Assembly: GCF_000568255.1 (NCBI RefSeq)
Contig: NZ_KK037166.1
Coordinates: 1,879,307 to 1,943,306, forward strand
DNA: 64,000 nt
Direction of reading: 5' to 3'
From: Kutzneria sp. 744
GTDB lineage: Bacteria > Actinomycetota > Actinomycetes > Mycobacteriales > Pseudonocardiaceae
The position numbers and the translations under genes are program-made. Below the pieces are notes generated by a model. It was not told where the DNA came from, ran no database searches, and saw only the letters and a list, made by a program, of their open reading frames with translations. Within the stretch, counting starts at the first letter, position 1. Each line of letters begins with the position of its first letter. This document shows positions 41,787 through 49,560 of the stretch, piece after piece.

Positions 41787-42788
41787 ATGAACACGCTGGT
41801 GTGGCTGGCGTTCGGCCTCGGCTGGGCCGCGGTGTTCCTGGTCAGCTTCCTCATCGACCGCAGGCGGCTGCGCAACGGTGTGTACCTGGTGTTCGCGCTG
41901 TTCTTCCTCGGTTTCGCCGCGCTGGGCTCGCTCGGCTCGCTGGCCGTCATCCCGTTGCTGATACTGGCCGTCGGGGTGCCGCTGACCGTGGTGGCGCTGA
42001 CCGTGTTCCTGTTCGTCAACGGCTTCACCATGATCCGGCGCGAGGGCCTGCGGGCCTCGTCGGTGCTGACCACGCTGGCCGGCCTGGTGATCGTCGGCTT
42101 CGGCGCGTTGTCGCTGCTCGCGCTGGGCAGCCGCAACACGGTGCTGATCTCGCTGACCATCAGCGTCGCCGGCATGTTGTTCTACGTCTCCTTCGTGTTC
42201 TGCTGTTTCCTGGCCTACTCGGTGTTCTACGGCCGGGTGCGGCAGCGCCGGGACGTGGACTTCGTGGTGGTGCTGGGGGCCGGGCTGATCCGCGGCGAGG
42301 TGTCCAAGCTGCTGGCCGGGCGGCTGGACCGCGGCCGGCAGGTGTGGGAGCGGGTGCGTGGCCGCGGCGGCTCGCCGTTGATGATCACCTCCGGCGGGCA
42401 GGGCGCGGACGAACCCGTGTCGGAGGCACGGGCCATGGCCGACTACCTGATCTCCACCGGCGTGCCGGCCGGGGCCGTGCTGCTGGAGGACAAGTCCACC
42501 ACCACGCTGGAGAACCTCACCTTCAGCCGGCGGATCATGCTGGAGGACAGGCCGGACTACCGCTGCGTCATCGTCACGAGCAACTATCACGTGCTGCGGG
42601 CGGCGTTGTACGCGCGACGGGCCAAGGTCAACGGCCAGGTGCTCGGCGCGCCCACCGCCCGCTACTTCTGGCCCAACGCCTTCCTGCGTGAGTTCGTGGC
42701 CGTGCTGGTGGAGAACCGGTGGAAGAACATCGTGCTGTGCCTGATGTTCGGGGCCGTCGGGCTGCTCGGCCTGGTCAAGGGCACCTAA
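41787..42788 (+). CDS. YdcF/DUF218 family membrane protein
   Basis: A 333-residue protein with about five N-terminal membrane helices (WLAFGLGWAAVFLVSFL, VFALFFLGFAALGSL, LILAVGVPLTVVALTVFLFV, GLVIVGFGALSLLALG, ISLTISVAGMLFYVSFVFCC), then a cytoplasmic or outer DUF218 domain. That domain shows VDFVVVLGAGL, GRLDRGRQVWERVR, LMITSGGQGADEPVSEARAMADYLI, TTLENLTFSRRIM and VIVTSNYHVLRAALYARR, the full signature. The family is linked to envelope and vancomycin tolerance. Its TAA stop lies within the 5-bp target duplication of the adjacent IS, so the last codons are intact. Confidence 0.92.
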   Translation: MNTLVWLAFGLGWAAVFLVSFLIDRRRLRNGVYLVFALFFLGFAALGSLGSLAVIPLLILAVGVPLTVVALTVFLFVNGFTMIRREGLRASSVLTTLAGLVIVGFGALSLLALGSRNTVLISLTISVAGMLFYVSFVFCCFLAYSVFYGRVRQRRDVDFVVVLGAGLIRGEVSKLLAGRLDRGRQVWERVRGRGGSPLMITSGGQGADEPVSEARAMADYLISTGVPAGAVLLEDKSTTTLENLTFSRRIMLEDRPDYRCVIVTSNYHVLRAALYARRAKVNGQVLGAPTARYFWPNAFLREFVAVLVENRWKNIVLCLMFGAVGLLGLVKGT

Positions 42789-42789
42789 G
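42785..42789. repeat. Left target-site duplication (CTAAG)
   Basis: CTAAG before the left inverted repeat equals 44324-44328. It includes the TAA stop of the YdcF gene. Confidence 0.75.
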
Positions 42790-44323
42790 CTTGAGATTTA
42801 AGGTTGGCGTGCCCACGACGGCACCCGGTTGATCATGGATGAAGCCCTTGGTTGATCATTCCTTCCTGCGACAGTCGGAAGATCACACCAAGGGCTTCGA
42901 TGATCAGTGTGCACCACACCAGCGCCACCGCTGTGCTGGGGGACCTGTCCGGGTTCCGTAAGGCGTTCTACCAGTGTCTGACCGCACGGGCGGACGCGTT
43001 GTTCGAGTTGGCCGACGCGGCACTGTGCGCCGAGGGACCGGTCACCTCGCTGGTCGAGTTATCACTGGCCACCGAACACCGACGGGGCCACGGCACCCTG
43101 TACGACGGCCTGCGCCAGGGCAAGATCGACATCACCCGATTCCGCAACGTTGTCGCCCGCCAGTCGATCCCCCGCTGCGACGACGGCCGGATCGTGTTGG
43201 CCATCGACGTGAGCCACTGGCTACGCCCGGATGCGAACACCAGCCCGGAGCGGCTGTTCTGCCACACCTACGCACGCGGTCGCGGCCAAGCCCAGATCAT
43301 CCCCGGCTGGCCCTACTCCTTCGTCGCCGCCCTGGAACCCGGCCGCACCTCGTGGACGGCGATGCTCGACGTGACGCGCGTGCGTCCCGACGATGACCAC
43401 ACCGACCTGGCCGCCACCCAACTCCGCGCCGTGGTGGACGCGCTGGTCACCGCCGGACACTGGCACGCCGGCGATCCAGAGATCTGGATCACCGGCGACA
43501 GCGGCTATGACGGTCCCCGCCTGGCATTCCTGCTGGCCGACCTCCCGGTCCAGGTGCTGGTGCGACTACGGTCCGACCGGGTGCTTGCCTTCCCCGCGCC
43601 GCCACGGCAGCCCGGCGCCCGAGGCCGCAGCACCCGGCACGGAGCCCGGTTCGTGTTCGCTGATCCGGCGACCTGGCCGGCCCCCGTGCGCACCACGACG
43701 ACCGACACCACCCGCTACGGCGCCGCCCACGCTCGCTCCTGGGATCGGTTGCACCCCAAGCTGACCCGCACGGGCGCCTGGGCCGACCACGCCGGCCACC
43801 TGCCGATCATGGAAGGCACGGTGATCCGGCTCCAGGTCGACCGGCTACCCGGCACCGGCACCCCGAAACCGTTGTGGCTGTGGCACTCCACGACCGCGGC
43901 AACCGCAGGGCAGGTGGATCGGCTGTGGCAGATGTTCCTGCGGCGCTTCGACCTGGAGCACACTTTCCGTTTCCTCAAACAAACTCTGGGCTGGACCACG
44001 CCTCGCGTCCGTACGCCCGGAGCCGCGGATCGATGGACCTGGCTGATGATCGCGGTCTACACCCAGCTTCGGCTGGCCCGTCACCTCGTGGAAGATCGAC
44101 GGCGTCCCTGGGAGCGAAAGTCGGCAACACCTGCCCGGTTGTCCCCGACCCGGGTCCGGCGAGGTTTTCGCGCGGTTCGCCCGACGGCCGCTTTGCCTGC
44201 CAGCGCACCGAAATTCTCCCGGCCCGGTCCTGGACGTCCGACAGGGTCACGAAACTCCCGCCAAGCCCCGGTACACGACCCCGGCAAGCCCAAAAAAACA
44301 GACATTGAGGGTTAAATCTCAAG
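42790..44323 (+). mobile_element. Complete insertion sequence, about 1534 bp
   Basis: The element is bounded by a 12-bp inverted repeat, CTTGAGATTTAA (42790-42801) and TTAAATCTCAAG (44312-44323), and by CTAAG duplications. It carries a single transposase gene. The duplication length is uncertain by one or two bases because the ends and target overlap in sequence (CTAA/TAAG), so a 4-bp YTAR-like target as in IS701-type elements is also possible. It looks intact and recently inserted, since the ends and duplications are perfect. Confidence 0.9.
42900..44315 (+). CDS. DDE transposase (IS701/IS4-like)
   Basis: A 471-residue transposase. The three acidic residues fit VLAIDVSHWLRP (D), WITGDSGYDGPRL (D) and RFDLEHTFRFLKQTLGW (E, in the Y-(2)-R-like region of this superfamily). 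The C terminus is basic (KFSRPGPGRPTGSRN), possibly binding DNA. ATG 42900 has AAGGG upstream; the frame is open from 42852. The stop lies inside the right inverted repeat. There is no frameshift, so the enzyme may be active. In detail it resembles IS701-type elements seen in many actinobacteria. Confidence 0.92.
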   Translation: MISVHHTSATAVLGDLSGFRKAFYQCLTARADALFELADAALCAEGPVTSLVELSLATEHRRGHGTLYDGLRQGKIDITRFRNVVARQSIPRCDDGRIVLAIDVSHWLRPDANTSPERLFCHTYARGRGQAQIIPGWPYSFVAALEPGRTSWTAMLDVTRVRPDDDHTDLAATQLRAVVDALVTAGHWHAGDPEIWITGDSGYDGPRLAFLLADLPVQVLVRLRSDRVLAFPAPPRQPGARGRSTRHGARFVFADPATWPAPVRTTTTDTTRYGAAHARSWDRLHPKLTRTGAWADHAGHLPIMEGTVIRLQVDRLPGTGTPKPLWLWHSTTAATAGQVDRLWQMFLRRFDLEHTFRFLKQTLGWTTPRVRTPGAADRWTWLMIAVYTQLRLARHLVEDRRRPWERKSATPARLSPTRVRRGFRAVRPTAALPASAPKFSRPGPGRPTGSRNSRQAPVHDPGKPKKTDIEG

Positions 44324-44328
44324 CTAAG
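44324..44328. repeat. Right target-site duplication (CTAAG)
   Basis: CTAAG directly after the right inverted repeat, identical to 42785-42789. Confidence 0.75.
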
Positions 44329-44385
44329 GGCAGCCGCGCAGATCCGGAGCCGTCGCCCCTTGGGGCATGGCGCAGCATCTGCGCC

Positions 44386-44898
44386 ATGCGCACAGCACGC
44401 CTGCTTCCCCTGCTCCTGATCGCCGTCGCCGCCACCGGCTGCGGCAGCAGCTCCGGCTCGGCCATGCCGCTGCCCACCGACGCCTCCCTCGCGAGCGGCG
44501 GCCCGATCGACGTGTGCCAGTACCTGACCCGGTCCGACGCCGAGGCGATGCTGGGCGTGCCCACCGGGCCCGGCAAGCTGGAGCACATCCTCGACACCGA
44601 CAGCACATGCGACTACGTCCCCGATCCCGCCACGGTCCTGGGCACGCGCCTGGCCCTCACCGTCTACACCGGCGACTTCGTGGGGCAGACGGTGGACGAC
44701 TTCAAGAAGGACTACAAGGACATGGTCCCGGTCGACGGCCTCGGCTTCCCTGCGACACGCACCGCGGACGGCGCGGTCTTCGCCTCTCAGAACGACAAGC
44801 GGGCCTGCATGCTGATCATGAGCGTCAAGAAGCCCGCCGATCCGGACGCCTTCGCCAAGCAGGTCGGCGCGGTGTGCAAGAAGGCCCTGGCCGGCTGA
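44386..44898 (+). CDS. DUF3558-type lipoprotein
   Basis: A 170-residue exported lipoprotein. Signal peptide ARLLPLLLIAVAATGCGSS with the lipobox ATGC. The mature part has the DUF3558 pattern: PIDVCQYLTRSDAEAMLGVPTGPG, then DSTCDYVPD, KRACMLIMSVKK and a final VGAVCKKAL, with four Cys that could form two disulfides. The function of this family, common in Pseudonocardiales and mycobacteria, is unknown. A 19-bp palindrome (TGGCGCAGcatCTGCGCCA, 44368-44386) lies against the ATG and could mask the start. The IS sits 58 bp upstream and may have displaced the native promoter. Confidence 0.85.
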   Translation: MRTARLLPLLLIAVAATGCGSSSGSAMPLPTDASLASGGPIDVCQYLTRSDAEAMLGVPTGPGKLEHILDTDSTCDYVPDPATVLGTRLALTVYTGDFVGQTVDDFKKDYKDMVPVDGLGFPATRTADGAVFASQNDKRACMLIMSVKKPADPDAFAKQVGAVCKKALAG

Positions 44899-44905
44899 GG
44901 ATTTA

Positions 44906-44935
44906 TTGACATAGCGTTCACTATCCGAGTAGCGT
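44906..44935 (+). promoter_or_regulatory. Promoter and overlapping operator of the TetR-P450 pair
   Basis: TTGACA (44906-44911) and TAGCGT (44930-44935) are 18 bp apart, a good housekeeping-type promoter. ATAGCGTTCACTAT (44911-44924) is an imperfect palindrome of the TetR-operator kind inside the spacer. The GTG at 44943 is about 7 bp past the -10 box, so the message is probably leaderless and self-repressed. Confidence 0.6.
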
Positions 44936-44942
44936 CGGCTAT

Positions 44943-45545
44943 GTGAGCAGGCTGAGCAGGGCCGAGGCCAAGGCGCTGACCCGGGAACGGCTGCTGGACG
45001 CGGCCGCCCGGGTGTTCGCGCAGAAGGGCCTGGCCGGCGCGTCGGTGGACGAGATCGCCGAGGCGGCCGGCTACTCGATCGGGGCCGTGTACTCCAACTT
45101 CGGCGGCAAGGAGCAGCTGTTCGTCGAGCTGCTCAAGGAGAGGGCCAACGACCGGGTGACCAGGGCCGCCGAGATCGTGGCCGACGCCGCGCCGGCCGAA
45201 GCCCAGCGCGCGTTCAGCCAGCTGGTCATCGAGGTGGCCGACAAGGACGCCGACTTCGCGCCACTCCAGGCCGAGTTCTGGCTGTACGCCGTGCGCAATC
45301 CCGAGCTCATGGACGCCTACGCCGAGCGGATGCGGGAGCCGCGCGACCTGCTCACCGAGCTGATCGCCCGGTCGACGCCGGACCCCGGCCGGGCCGGCGA
45401 GCTCTCGACCATCGTCATCGCGCTGTTCCAGGGGCTGGTGCGGATGCGCCGGCTGGACCCGGCCAGCGTGCCCGACGAGCTGTTCGGCCGGGCCCTGCGC
45501 TGGCTTTTCACCGGCGCGGAAGCAGATGAGGAGCCGCCGTCATGA
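44943..45545 (+). CDS. TetR-family regulator of the P450 gene
   Basis: A 200-residue regulator with the helix-turn-helix TRERLLDAAARVFAQKGLAGASVDEIAEAAGYSIGAVYSNFGGKEQLFVELL. The ligand domain contains APLQAEFWLYAVRNPELMDAYAERM, typical of TetR proteins near P450 genes. GTG 44943; its end overlaps the P450 start (ATGA). It probably represses itself and the P450 until a hydrophobic ligand binds. Confidence 0.93.
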   Translation: MSRLSRAEAKALTRERLLDAAARVFAQKGLAGASVDEIAEAAGYSIGAVYSNFGGKEQLFVELLKERANDRVTRAAEIVADAAPAEAQRAFSQLVIEVADKDADFAPLQAEFWLYAVRNPELMDAYAERMREPRDLLTELIARSTPDPGRAGELSTIVIALFQGLVRMRRLDPASVPDELFGRALRWLFTGAEADEEPPS

Positions 45546-46717
45546 CCGCACCGTCCATGCTCGCGCTGATCGACCCGGTGCTGAGACAGGACCCGTACCC
45601 GACCTACCGGCAGTGGCGGGAGACCGCACCGATCTCCGGCGGCGACGGGCAGCCACTGATGGTGACCCGGCAGCAGGACTGCTCGAACGTGTTGCGGGAC
45701 AACAAGTTCGGGCACGCCGAGGCCGACCAGGTCGGGCCGCTCAACAGCACTCCCCCGCCGCAGCGCAGCTTCCTCGGCATGAACCCGCCAGACCACACGC
45801 GGCTGCGCGGGCTGGTGTCGAAGGCCTTCACCCGCAAGGTGGTGGAGCGCCTGGCCCCGATGATCGAGCAGACCACCTCCGAGCTGATCTCCGCGGCGCG
45901 CGGCGGGACCGTCAACTTCATGGACGCCATCGCCCGCCCGCTGCCGGTCGCGGTGATCAGCGAACTGTTCGACGTGCCGGTCGAGGAGCGGGACCTGATC
46001 GTCGCCTGGTCGCACGACATGGCCCGCGGCCTCGACCCCGACTTCCTCATCCCGGAGGGCGTGCGGGAGCGGCAGTTCAAGGCGCGCGAGGAGTTCCGGC
46101 AGTACATGCTCCAGCTGGCCGACAAGCGCCGCGACAACCCGGGCGAGGACCTGCTGTCCGGGCTGGTGCAGGTGCGGGACGCCGGCGACGTGCTGTCCGA
46201 GGCCGAGCTGCTCACCACGTGCATCCTGCTGCTGATCGCCGGGCACGAGACGACCGTCAACCTGATCGGCAACGGCACCCTGGCGCTGTTGCGCAATCCG
46301 GCTGAGCTGGCCCGGCTGCGGGCCGAGCCGGCGCTGGCCGATCGGGCCGTCGAGGAGTTCCTGCGCTACGACCCGCCGGTGCAGTTCACCGCGCGGACCG
46401 CCTTGCAGGACACCAAGGTCGGCTCGTTCGACGCGCCGAGGGGCAGCGCCGCGATCCTGCTGTTCGGGTCGGCCAACCGGGATCCCGAGGTGTGCGAGGA
46501 CCCCGACCGCCTGGACATCTCGCGCGAGCCGTCGCGGCACCTGGCGTTCGGGCACGGGCCGCACTTCTGCCTCGGCGCGCCGTTGGCCCGGTTGGAGGGC
46601 CGGTTGATCTTCGAGGCGCTGGCCCGGCTGGACGAGCTGGAGCTGGCCGGCGAGCCGACGTACAACGACAACATCATCCTGCGTGGCATGAGGGAACTGC
46701 CGGTGCGGTTAGCCTGA
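45542..46717 (+). CDS. Cytochrome P450
   Basis: A 391-residue bacterial P450 that hydroxylates or otherwise oxidises an unknown substrate with electrons from a ferredoxin. The I-helix is LLLIAGHETTVNLIGNG (oxygen-activating Glu-Thr pair), the ExxR motif is in AVEEFLRYDPPVQF, and the haem ligand loop is HLAFGHGPHFCLGAPLARLEG with Cys. The substrate-recognition FLGMNPPDHTRLRGLVSKAFT segment is standard. ATG 45542 overlaps the TetR stop. No ferredoxin gene lies next to it. Confidence 0.95.
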   Translation: MTAPSMLALIDPVLRQDPYPTYRQWRETAPISGGDGQPLMVTRQQDCSNVLRDNKFGHAEADQVGPLNSTPPPQRSFLGMNPPDHTRLRGLVSKAFTRKVVERLAPMIEQTTSELISAARGGTVNFMDAIARPLPVAVISELFDVPVEERDLIVAWSHDMARGLDPDFLIPEGVRERQFKAREEFRQYMLQLADKRRDNPGEDLLSGLVQVRDAGDVLSEAELLTTCILLLIAGHETTVNLIGNGTLALLRNPAELARLRAEPALADRAVEEFLRYDPPVQFTARTALQDTKVGSFDAPRGSAAILLFGSANRDPEVCEDPDRLDISREPSRHLAFGHGPHFCLGAPLARLEGRLIFEALARLDELELAGEPTYNDNIILRGMRELPVRLA

Positions 46718-46721
46718 CCGC

Positions 46722-47432
46722 ATGGTCTTCACGCTGAGCGCGCCGCTGCCCGGGGACGCCGCCGTCGGGCGGGTGCTGGTCACCGGGGCGGCCGGGCGGA
46801 TCGGGTCCGGATTCCTGCGGCACGTGGCCGGCCGCTACGTGCTGCGGGCCACCGATGTCCGGCCGGTGGACATCGAGGACTTCGTCCTGGCGGACCTCGG
46901 TGATCCCGCTGCTCTGGCCCGGGCTTGCGAGGATGTGGACACCGTCGTCCACCTCGGCGCCAACCCCAGCCTCCTCGCCGACTGGGATTCGTTGCTGCCG
47001 GCCAACATCGTCGGCACCCACAACCTGTTCGCGGCGGCCTCGGAGGCCGGCGTGCGGCGGGTCGTGTTCGCGTCCTCCGTGCACGCCGTGTCCGGATATC
47101 CCGCGGGCAAACAGGTTTCCGCCGCCGACCCGGTGAATCCCGGCAACCTGTACGGCGTCACCAAGGCCTTCGGCGAGGCGCTGGGCCGCTACTACGCCGA
47201 GCAGCGCGGGATGTCGGTCATCGCCCTACGCATCGGGGCCTTCCACACCGAGGGCACGACGCCGGAACCCGAGCCGTACAACGACTTCCTGCACCTGCTG
47301 GAGACCGACCTGTACCGGATCATAGTTCGGGCCATCGACGTTCGCGGCGTGCAGTACGCGGTGGTGAACGCCATCAGCGACCAGCTCGGCGGCCGCCTCG
47401 ATATTACCGGCACCCGGGAGCTCCTGGGCTGA
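46722..47432 (+). CDS. NAD-dependent epimerase/dehydratase (extended SDR, uronate-dehydrogenase-like)
   Basis: A 236-residue Rossmann enzyme. The NAD motif is VLVTGAAGRIGSGFLRHV, then ATDVRPVD, DVDTVVHLGANPSLLADWDSLLPANIVGT and the catalytic pair in SSVHAVSGYP with YGVTKAFGEALGRYYAE (Tyr and Lys). The length and sequence resemble uronate dehydrogenases more than nucleotide-sugar epimerases. ATG 46722 is 4 bp after the P450 stop, so it is probably co-transcribed, perhaps as a short oxidation pathway; that is inference. Confidence 0.88.
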   Translation: MVFTLSAPLPGDAAVGRVLVTGAAGRIGSGFLRHVAGRYVLRATDVRPVDIEDFVLADLGDPAALARACEDVDTVVHLGANPSLLADWDSLLPANIVGTHNLFAAASEAGVRRVVFASSVHAVSGYPAGKQVSAADPVNPGNLYGVTKAFGEALGRYYAEQRGMSVIALRIGAFHTEGTTPEPEPYNDFLHLLETDLYRIIVRAIDVRGVQYAVVNAISDQLGGRLDITGTRELLG

Positions 47433-47437
47433 TTTTT

Positions 47438-47561
47438 GCCACATGCGCTTCCCATTTGCGCCCTGGCCCCACATGCGCTTCCCATGTGGCATATCTCCCC
47501 CCTGAAACGCCACATGCGCTTCCTATGTGGCGTCTGGTGCCATGTAGGAAGCGCATGTGGC
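47438..47561. repeat. CACATGCGCTTCC repeat cluster, locus 2
   Basis: Four copies of the core CACATGCGCTTCC within 124 bp: three direct (near 47438, 47469 and 47509) and one inverted (47541-47561). Several have CCACATG ... CATGTGG ends, so each is itself palindromic. TTTTT precedes the first and AAAAAA follows the last. The cluster lies between the convergent SDR and htpG genes. Confidence 0.85.
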
Positions 47562-47597
47562 AAAAAAGGCGGGGTGTCGCCGGGGTGGCTGCTAGCC

Positions 47598-49481
47598 TCA
47601 GAGGCTGCGGGCCAGGCGGTCGGCCAGCACCTTGGTGAACTGGGCCGGGTCGGGCAGCTCGCCGCCCTCGGCCAGCAGGGCCATGCCGTACAGCAGCTCG
47701 GCGGTCTCCCCCAGCTCGGTCTCGTGCCCGCCGGCGGTGAAGGCCGTCCGCATGCCGGTGACCAGGGCGTGCTCGGGGTTGAGCTCCAGCACGCGCTTGA
47801 CCGGCGGCACGGGCTGCCCCATGGCCCGGTACATCTTCTCCAGCGTCGGCGTCAGGTCGCCGGCCTCGCCGACCAGGCAGGCGGGCGAGGTGGTGAGCCG
47901 GGAGGACAGGCGGACCTGTTTGACGCTGTCGGTCAGGTTCTCCGTCAGCCAGGTCAGCAGGGGCTCGAACTCGCCGGAGTCCTCGGGCTTGTCCTTGTCG
48001 AGGTCGACCTCGCCCTTGGCCACGGACTGGAACTTCTTGCCCCGGTACTCCTCGCCGGCGTCGACCCACATCTCGTCGATGCCGTCGGTGAGGATGAGCA
48101 CCTCGAGTCCCTTGGCCCGGAACGCCTCCAGGTGCGGGGAACTCTCCACAATGGACCGGGAGGCGCCGGTCATGTAGTAGATGTGCTCCTGGTCGTCCGG
48201 CATCCGCTCGACGTAGTCGGCCAGCGTGGTCGGAGTCGACGCGTCATGGGTGGAGGGGAACGAAGCGATGTCGAGAATGGTCTCGCGGTTCTCGGTGTCG
48301 GAGAGCAGGCCCTCCTTGACGGCGGGCCCGAACTCGGTCCAGAAGGTCGAGTACTTCTCGGGGGCGTCGGTCATCATCGTCTTCACGGTGGACAGCACGC
48401 GCTTGACCAGACGGCGGCGCATGAGCTGGATCTGCCGGTCCTGCTGGAGGATCTCGCGGGACACGTTGAGCGACAGGTCCTGCGCGTCCACCACACCCTT
48501 GACGAAGCGCAGGTACTCGGGCATGAGCGCCTCGCAGTCGTCCATGATGAACACCCGCTTGACGTACAGCTGCACGCCGCGCTTGCGCTCACGCATGAAC
48601 AGGTCGTACGGGGCCTTGGCCGGCAGGAACAGCAGCGCCTGGTACTCGAAGGTGCCCTCGGCCCGGACGTGGACGGTCTCCAGCGGGTCGTTCCAGTCCC
48701 GGCTGATGTGCTTGTAGAACTCGGTGTACTCCTCGGCCGGCACCTCGTCCTTGGACCGCGCCCACAGCGCCTTGCCCGAGTTCACGGTCTCGAACTCGGT
48801 CGTGGTCTTGTCCTCGACGGTGCGCTCCACCTCCAGCCGCACCGGCCAGGTGATGAAGTCCGAGTAGCGGGTGATGATCTCCCGCAGCTTCCACTCGGCG
48901 GTGTAGTCGTAGAGGTGGTCCTCGGCGTCCTCGGGCTTGAGCTTGAGGGTCACCGAGGTGCCCTGCGGGGCGTCGTCCACCGTCTCGATGGTGTACGTGC
49001 CCTCGCCGGCCGATTCCCAGCGCGTGCCGGTGTCCTCGCCGGCCTTGCGGGTCACGAGCGTGACGTGGTCGGCCACCATGAACGAGGAGTAGAAGCCGAC
49101 GCCGAACTGGCCGATCAGGTCCTGGCTGGCGGCGTTGTCCTTGGACTCCTTCAGTTTGCGCAGGAACTCGGCCGTGCCGGACTTGGCGATCGTGCCGATC
49201 AGCCCGACGACCTCGTCGCGGGACATGCCGATGCCGTTGTCGCGGATGGTGAGCGTGCGCTCGACCCGGTCGGTGACCAGCTCGATGCGCAGGTCGGAGG
49301 TGTCGGCGACGAGATCCTTGTCGCGGTAGGTCTCCAGGCGCAGCTTGTCCAACGCGTCGGAGGCGTTGGAGATCAGCTCACGCAGGAAGGTGTCCTTGTT
49401 CGAGTAGATCGAGTGCACCATGAGCTGGAGCAGTTGGCGCGCCTCGGCCTGGAACTCGAGCGTCTCGACTGGCGTGTTCAC
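47598..49481 (-). CDS. htpG: Molecular chaperone HtpG (Hsp90)
   Basis: A 627-residue Hsp90-type ATPase chaperone that refolds or stabilises client proteins in the cytoplasm. The GHKL ATP-binding motifs are RELISNASDALDKLR, IRDNGIGMSRDEV and QFGVGFYSSFMVADHV. The middle domain has LNVSREILQQDRQIQLMRRRLVKRVL. The C-terminal dimer region is shorter and acidic-poor, as in bacterial forms. GTG 49481 follows AAAGGA. The codon use is ordinary for this DNA. It stands alone, convergent with the SDR gene. Confidence 0.97.
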   Translation of the reverse strand: MNTPVETLEFQAEARQLLQLMVHSIYSNKDTFLRELISNASDALDKLRLETYRDKDLVADTSDLRIELVTDRVERTLTIRDNGIGMSRDEVVGLIGTIAKSGTAEFLRKLKESKDNAASQDLIGQFGVGFYSSFMVADHVTLVTRKAGEDTGTRWESAGEGTYTIETVDDAPQGTSVTLKLKPEDAEDHLYDYTAEWKLREIITRYSDFITWPVRLEVERTVEDKTTTEFETVNSGKALWARSKDEVPAEEYTEFYKHISRDWNDPLETVHVRAEGTFEYQALLFLPAKAPYDLFMRERKRGVQLYVKRVFIMDDCEALMPEYLRFVKGVVDAQDLSLNVSREILQQDRQIQLMRRRLVKRVLSTVKTMMTDAPEKYSTFWTEFGPAVKEGLLSDTENRETILDIASFPSTHDASTPTTLADYVERMPDDQEHIYYMTGASRSIVESSPHLEAFRAKGLEVLILTDGIDEMWVDAGEEYRGKKFQSVAKGEVDLDKDKPEDSGEFEPLLTWLTENLTDSVKQVRLSSRLTTSPACLVGEAGDLTPTLEKMYRAMGQPVPPVKRVLELNPEHALVTGMRTAFTAGGHETELGETAELLYGMALLAEGGELPDPAQFTKVLADRLARSL

Positions 49482-49560
49482 CGGAATCCTTTCGCTGTTC
49501 GCTCCGGCGGCCCCGACGTCGAGCACCGCGGGCCACCGGACTATGCAGGATACCGGGGCG

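Noticed and set aside
47441..47565. CRISPR array
   Set aside because: The repeat units are unevenly spaced, one is inverted, there are no uniform spacers and no cas genes.
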